Shown here in pieces: positions 61,118 through 64,000 of a stretch of 64,000 nucleotides of DNA. The stretch comes from Seriola aureovittata (taxonomy: Eukaryota > Chordata > Actinopteri > Carangiformes > Carangidae), in the NCBI RefSeq assembly GCF_021018895.1, contig NC_079380.1, forward strand, positions 4,254,236 to 4,318,235, written 5' to 3'. Position 1 is the first letter of the stretch; every line of letters begins with the position of its first letter. The notes under the pieces were generated by a model. That model searched no databases. It was given only the letters and a program-made list of their open reading frames with translations, and was not told the DNA's origin. Both the position numbers and the translations under genes were made by a program.

Positions 61118-64000
61118 TTCATTTCAGAATACCTGTAGACTCTTTTCAAGGAGAACTTGAAATCAATTTCAAGCCCCATTTAATTTTATACACCCGTACA
61201 TGCTGACCCACAACAGCATAGTTCAAATATTGATCTTCTTTAGCGGGTGACCCAGCGTGCCTCTTAGTAGTCAAACACAACGTACAGTTGCATCCTTTAA
61301 AAAATTAAATAATTAGATCAACAACAAAAGGGGGAGGGGGGGGCGACGACGACTTCTGAGGCCTGTTTGGGAAGAGAAATAATTCCCCCAAACTTGGTTC
61401 CCGTGCAACACGCCCGCTGCTCCGATGAAGACAGATAATGACCTTTTGAAAAACAAAATTTCAGTGTTCGCCTGGAGATGTGTTTGTCAGCAGCAGCGGC
61501 GGCGGTCTGCCTCGTGGTGCCGGAGAAAACGGGCTCGCAGAAGCACAAGGAGAGGCAGTAATAATGCTTTGCTGTTCACCACTGCCATTAAGCTCCTGGT
61601 GATAAAAAGGTGCAGTGCTTTTAATGGCTTGTGATAGCTTTTTTTTTTTTTTTGCTTTCACTTGTACGGCCACTCTGTTAACTCAGCACACAGGGTAATA
61701 CGTCTCATTTGAGAGGATCCCGCCGAGAGGAGAATGCTTGAAGGACAGTATGAGAGTGACACTACATTATAAACATAATAATCACAGCTGGCTAAGATAC
61801 TGCAGTAAAGAAATAATTGGACTCAAGCTGGTCTGGCTGCTTAAGCATTTTAGCGTGCCATTTGCAGAAATAGAAAACCTCAGGACAGATTATATTCTCA
61901 GGGGGGAAAAAGGCTACAAACGGTTTCTACTGTGAGGTTATCCTCCTGTCTTTATCCTCCTGTAACAGTATGTGTGCACGCGCGCGCACGTGTGTAGAAG
62001 TGTGTGTGTGATGTAGTGAGAGCTCCCGCAGTGTAAAGACAGGGAGGTGTTGCGTCGTATGTCTTGTCTTTCTCCCCCCTCTCGCCAGTCCTGCTCGCTC
62101 ACGGTCTCCGTTTTGGCCTAAAGGAGCACTCAAGCGAATGAGCAGCAGAGATTTCCAAAACGAAGTGGACGTTGGTGAGATGTATTAAGACGGCCTGGGT
62201 CGGAAATAAGGCCACTGCGATGCAGAGCTGACAGCGGTGAGTGTCAACATCCCATTGGAACGAGCGGCCTTTATCTGAACCTTTCCATCTTTGCGAGCTA
62301 GTCCCACATATAACAGATAAGCAGCGACATCCAAGTTCAATCATAAACTCTTAAATAACAGAAACTGACTTCAGAATGTGTTCGATTTGAAAAAGATTTA
62401 GATTATTTTACCTAAGCGAAGTTCTTGTATGGCTGCTACATTTAGCGTTCAAGAACTTTGGCTTTCTTTTGTGTTGAACTCAAAAAAAGATTTTTAGTAG
62501 AAGAATAGTTTTATACCCATTAAACGTTATGTATGAAAATGCACTGTAGTGAAATCACCACGAACCGAACACTTCCTGATTCTCAGTCCTTTAGATTAGC
62601 AGGTAACAGCAAATATCTCCTTTGGTTTCATATTACCCCCGTTCTGCGTGATGAGCTGCAGTAAATGTTTAACACTGATGTTAATTAAAAGCTTCATTAG
62701 AAATGTGCCACCTTGGAGAGAAAAAAAAAAAAAAGTTGCTAATTATTGTGAGGTGAGGACATCTGCAACTGCAGCTTTGTTTTCCAGAAGTGGAGTATAT
62801 TAGCATCAGCAGCCCGGTGAATGTTAATGCACTGACACTATAGGTTCAGAATATAGACAGAAGCACTCCAGGCTAACGCTCAACATTAATGACTGGAGGA
62901 TATTTAGCATTATTGGCAAAATGTAAATACACATTTATTGATGCGCTGCACAGCACCGTGCATGCAAAGCCCTGCAAGCATCCACCTACAGATGACAAGA
63001 ATTCCTCTCAGGGAGACAAATAAATATACATATGTAAGCTCAAATATGTACGCGCACATTAAAAATACAGCCAGACCCCCCAAAGGAAAACCTTTGTTGG
63101 TGAGTAAATCTATTGCAGTGTTTGTGCCATTCTTCTATACAGGGAACAAATTTAATTTTGTTCCATTTACAAAGGTCTAGTGGAGTAAGACGGTGGGTAG
63201 CCTTAAGAAAAAAAAAACACACAAGTCAGCCTGACTGTGAAGTCTCTGTGAAGAACAAGGCAGCACTCGCTCACACACCAAATGAAATTTCAAAATAAAC
63301 GACTGAGCTGTGATTTACAATTCTCCTCGGGGGCAGAGAAAAGTGAGAAAACATTTCAATCAGTCCCTCCGCCTTTGTTATGCTGCTATGAATCAGCTGT
63401 TTAAGGGACAAAACAGCTGAAAGGCGGCAACAGAAAGACTGAATGATTTTACACCAAAACATAGAACATATTGAGAGGTATATTCCAGGGTCCATGAAAT
63501 TGGGTTTTAAGTTTTTTTTTTTTTTATTTGTGCCTGATTGAATCTGAGTGAATTGTGCTCAGCTAAATTGTCTGAAAAGCAACAAAGCAGGTAGCGCTTT
63601 GTGATATAATGGAAATATTTCAAACAACGCTTATCTATAACAGCACAACAGAGACAAATCAGATGCCTAAATCATAAAGATCTGACTTGGACGTGTAAGT
63701 GGTTGAAGTATAAGCCTGGTGTTTATCTTCATTCCTCTCAATGTTAACAATTCTCCTGAAAAACCAGCACCGACAACGTGCTCGTCCCTCGCCCTGTCTG
63801 AGGATCCCCGCCCTGAGTTCAACAGCTCCCACTGAAAACTGTTGTAAATGACGACTATCAAACACAAACCTTCATTTTCTTAAAAAGCCTCAGTAACTCC
63901 CTGAAACCGCTGGCGACTGTAGTTTGTTAAAATTGTGTTCAAACCTGAGGAAACAGTGCCGTTGATGGGAACTACTTTTTTGCTGTGGATTATTGCGTGT

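Larger units (their letters stand above)
22896..64000 (-). other. rbfox3: Upstream intron or 5' non-coding region of rbfox3 (>41 kb)
   Basis: Everything upstream of the start-codon exon lacks recognisable coding exons on either strand. Open frames of up to 168 codons here are made of dinucleotide repeats, poly-proline from C runs, or composition-biased sequence without domains. RBFOX genes are known for very long 5' introns with several untranslated first exons. Such an exon could lie here but cannot be called from sequence alone. Contents are given as separate entries: microsatellites, homopolymer runs, decayed mobile elements and purine/pyrimidine tracts. Confidence 0.75.

Noticed and set aside
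1..64000. CRISPR arrays, bacterial operons, phage or viral genes
   Set aside because: The repeats are microsatellites and decayed transposons in a vertebrate intron. There are no regularly spaced repeats or compact gene arrays, and no viral protein similarity was recognised.

Overview
This window is a stretch of vertebrate chromosome, almost certainly from a ray-finned (teleost) fish. It holds one recognisable gene, an rbfox3 (NeuN) RNA-binding splicing-factor gene on the minus strand. The fish assignment rests on the density of (CA)n/(GT)n microsatellites and on interspersed repeats that resemble common teleost repeat families. Seven exons were placed by matching conserved RBFOX peptide segments to AG/GT-bounded blocks. 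In transcript order they are 22895-22644 (252 nt), 14755-14612 (144), 10085-10032 (54), 6986-6894 (93), 6081-6021 (61), 5930-5877 (54) and 722-590 (133). Reading phases join across every junction. Together they encode the N-terminus, the whole RRM and the first part of the RG/proline-rich C-terminal region, about 252 codons. The remaining C-terminal exons lie beyond position 1, and the upstream exon(s) and promoter are not recognised.

RBFOX3 is favoured over RBFOX1/2 by an N-terminus starting [21 protein letters not shown], by [10 protein letters not shown] before the RRM, and by YAVTGFPYP at the 54/133-nt exon junction. The sequence does not settle which fish duplicate (a or b) it is.

Layout: 1-589 is the start of an intron. 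590-22895 is the exon-bearing part, with introns of 5154, 90, 812, 3045, 4526 and 7888 nt. 22896-64000, over 41 kb, is one large upstream intron or upstream non-coding sequence with no coding exon I can support. It carries dinucleotide repeats, long poly-G/poly-C and poly-A/T runs, purine/pyrimidine tracts and decayed transposable elements.

Interspersed elements include a 428-bp TTAA-flanked MITE with 16-bp terminal inverted repeats (22080-22507). A repeat family occurs three times in the same orientation (about 8920-9370, 18400-18720, 35100-35410), and two copies carry a long internal CA array. A probable nested insertion lies at about 32633-33345, and two further elements at about 15585-15800 and 59279-59580 resemble known teleost repeats.

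The most informative signal is around the 93-nt exon, which encodes RNP1 and the C-terminal half of the RRM. It has the weakest donor of the seven exons (GTGCTT). The 812-nt intron after it contains four UGCAUG hexamers, the binding site of RBFOX proteins themselves, and UG repeats flank the exon. This fits a self-regulated cassette exon. I found no novel multi-gene system, no RNA gene and no second protein-coding gene.
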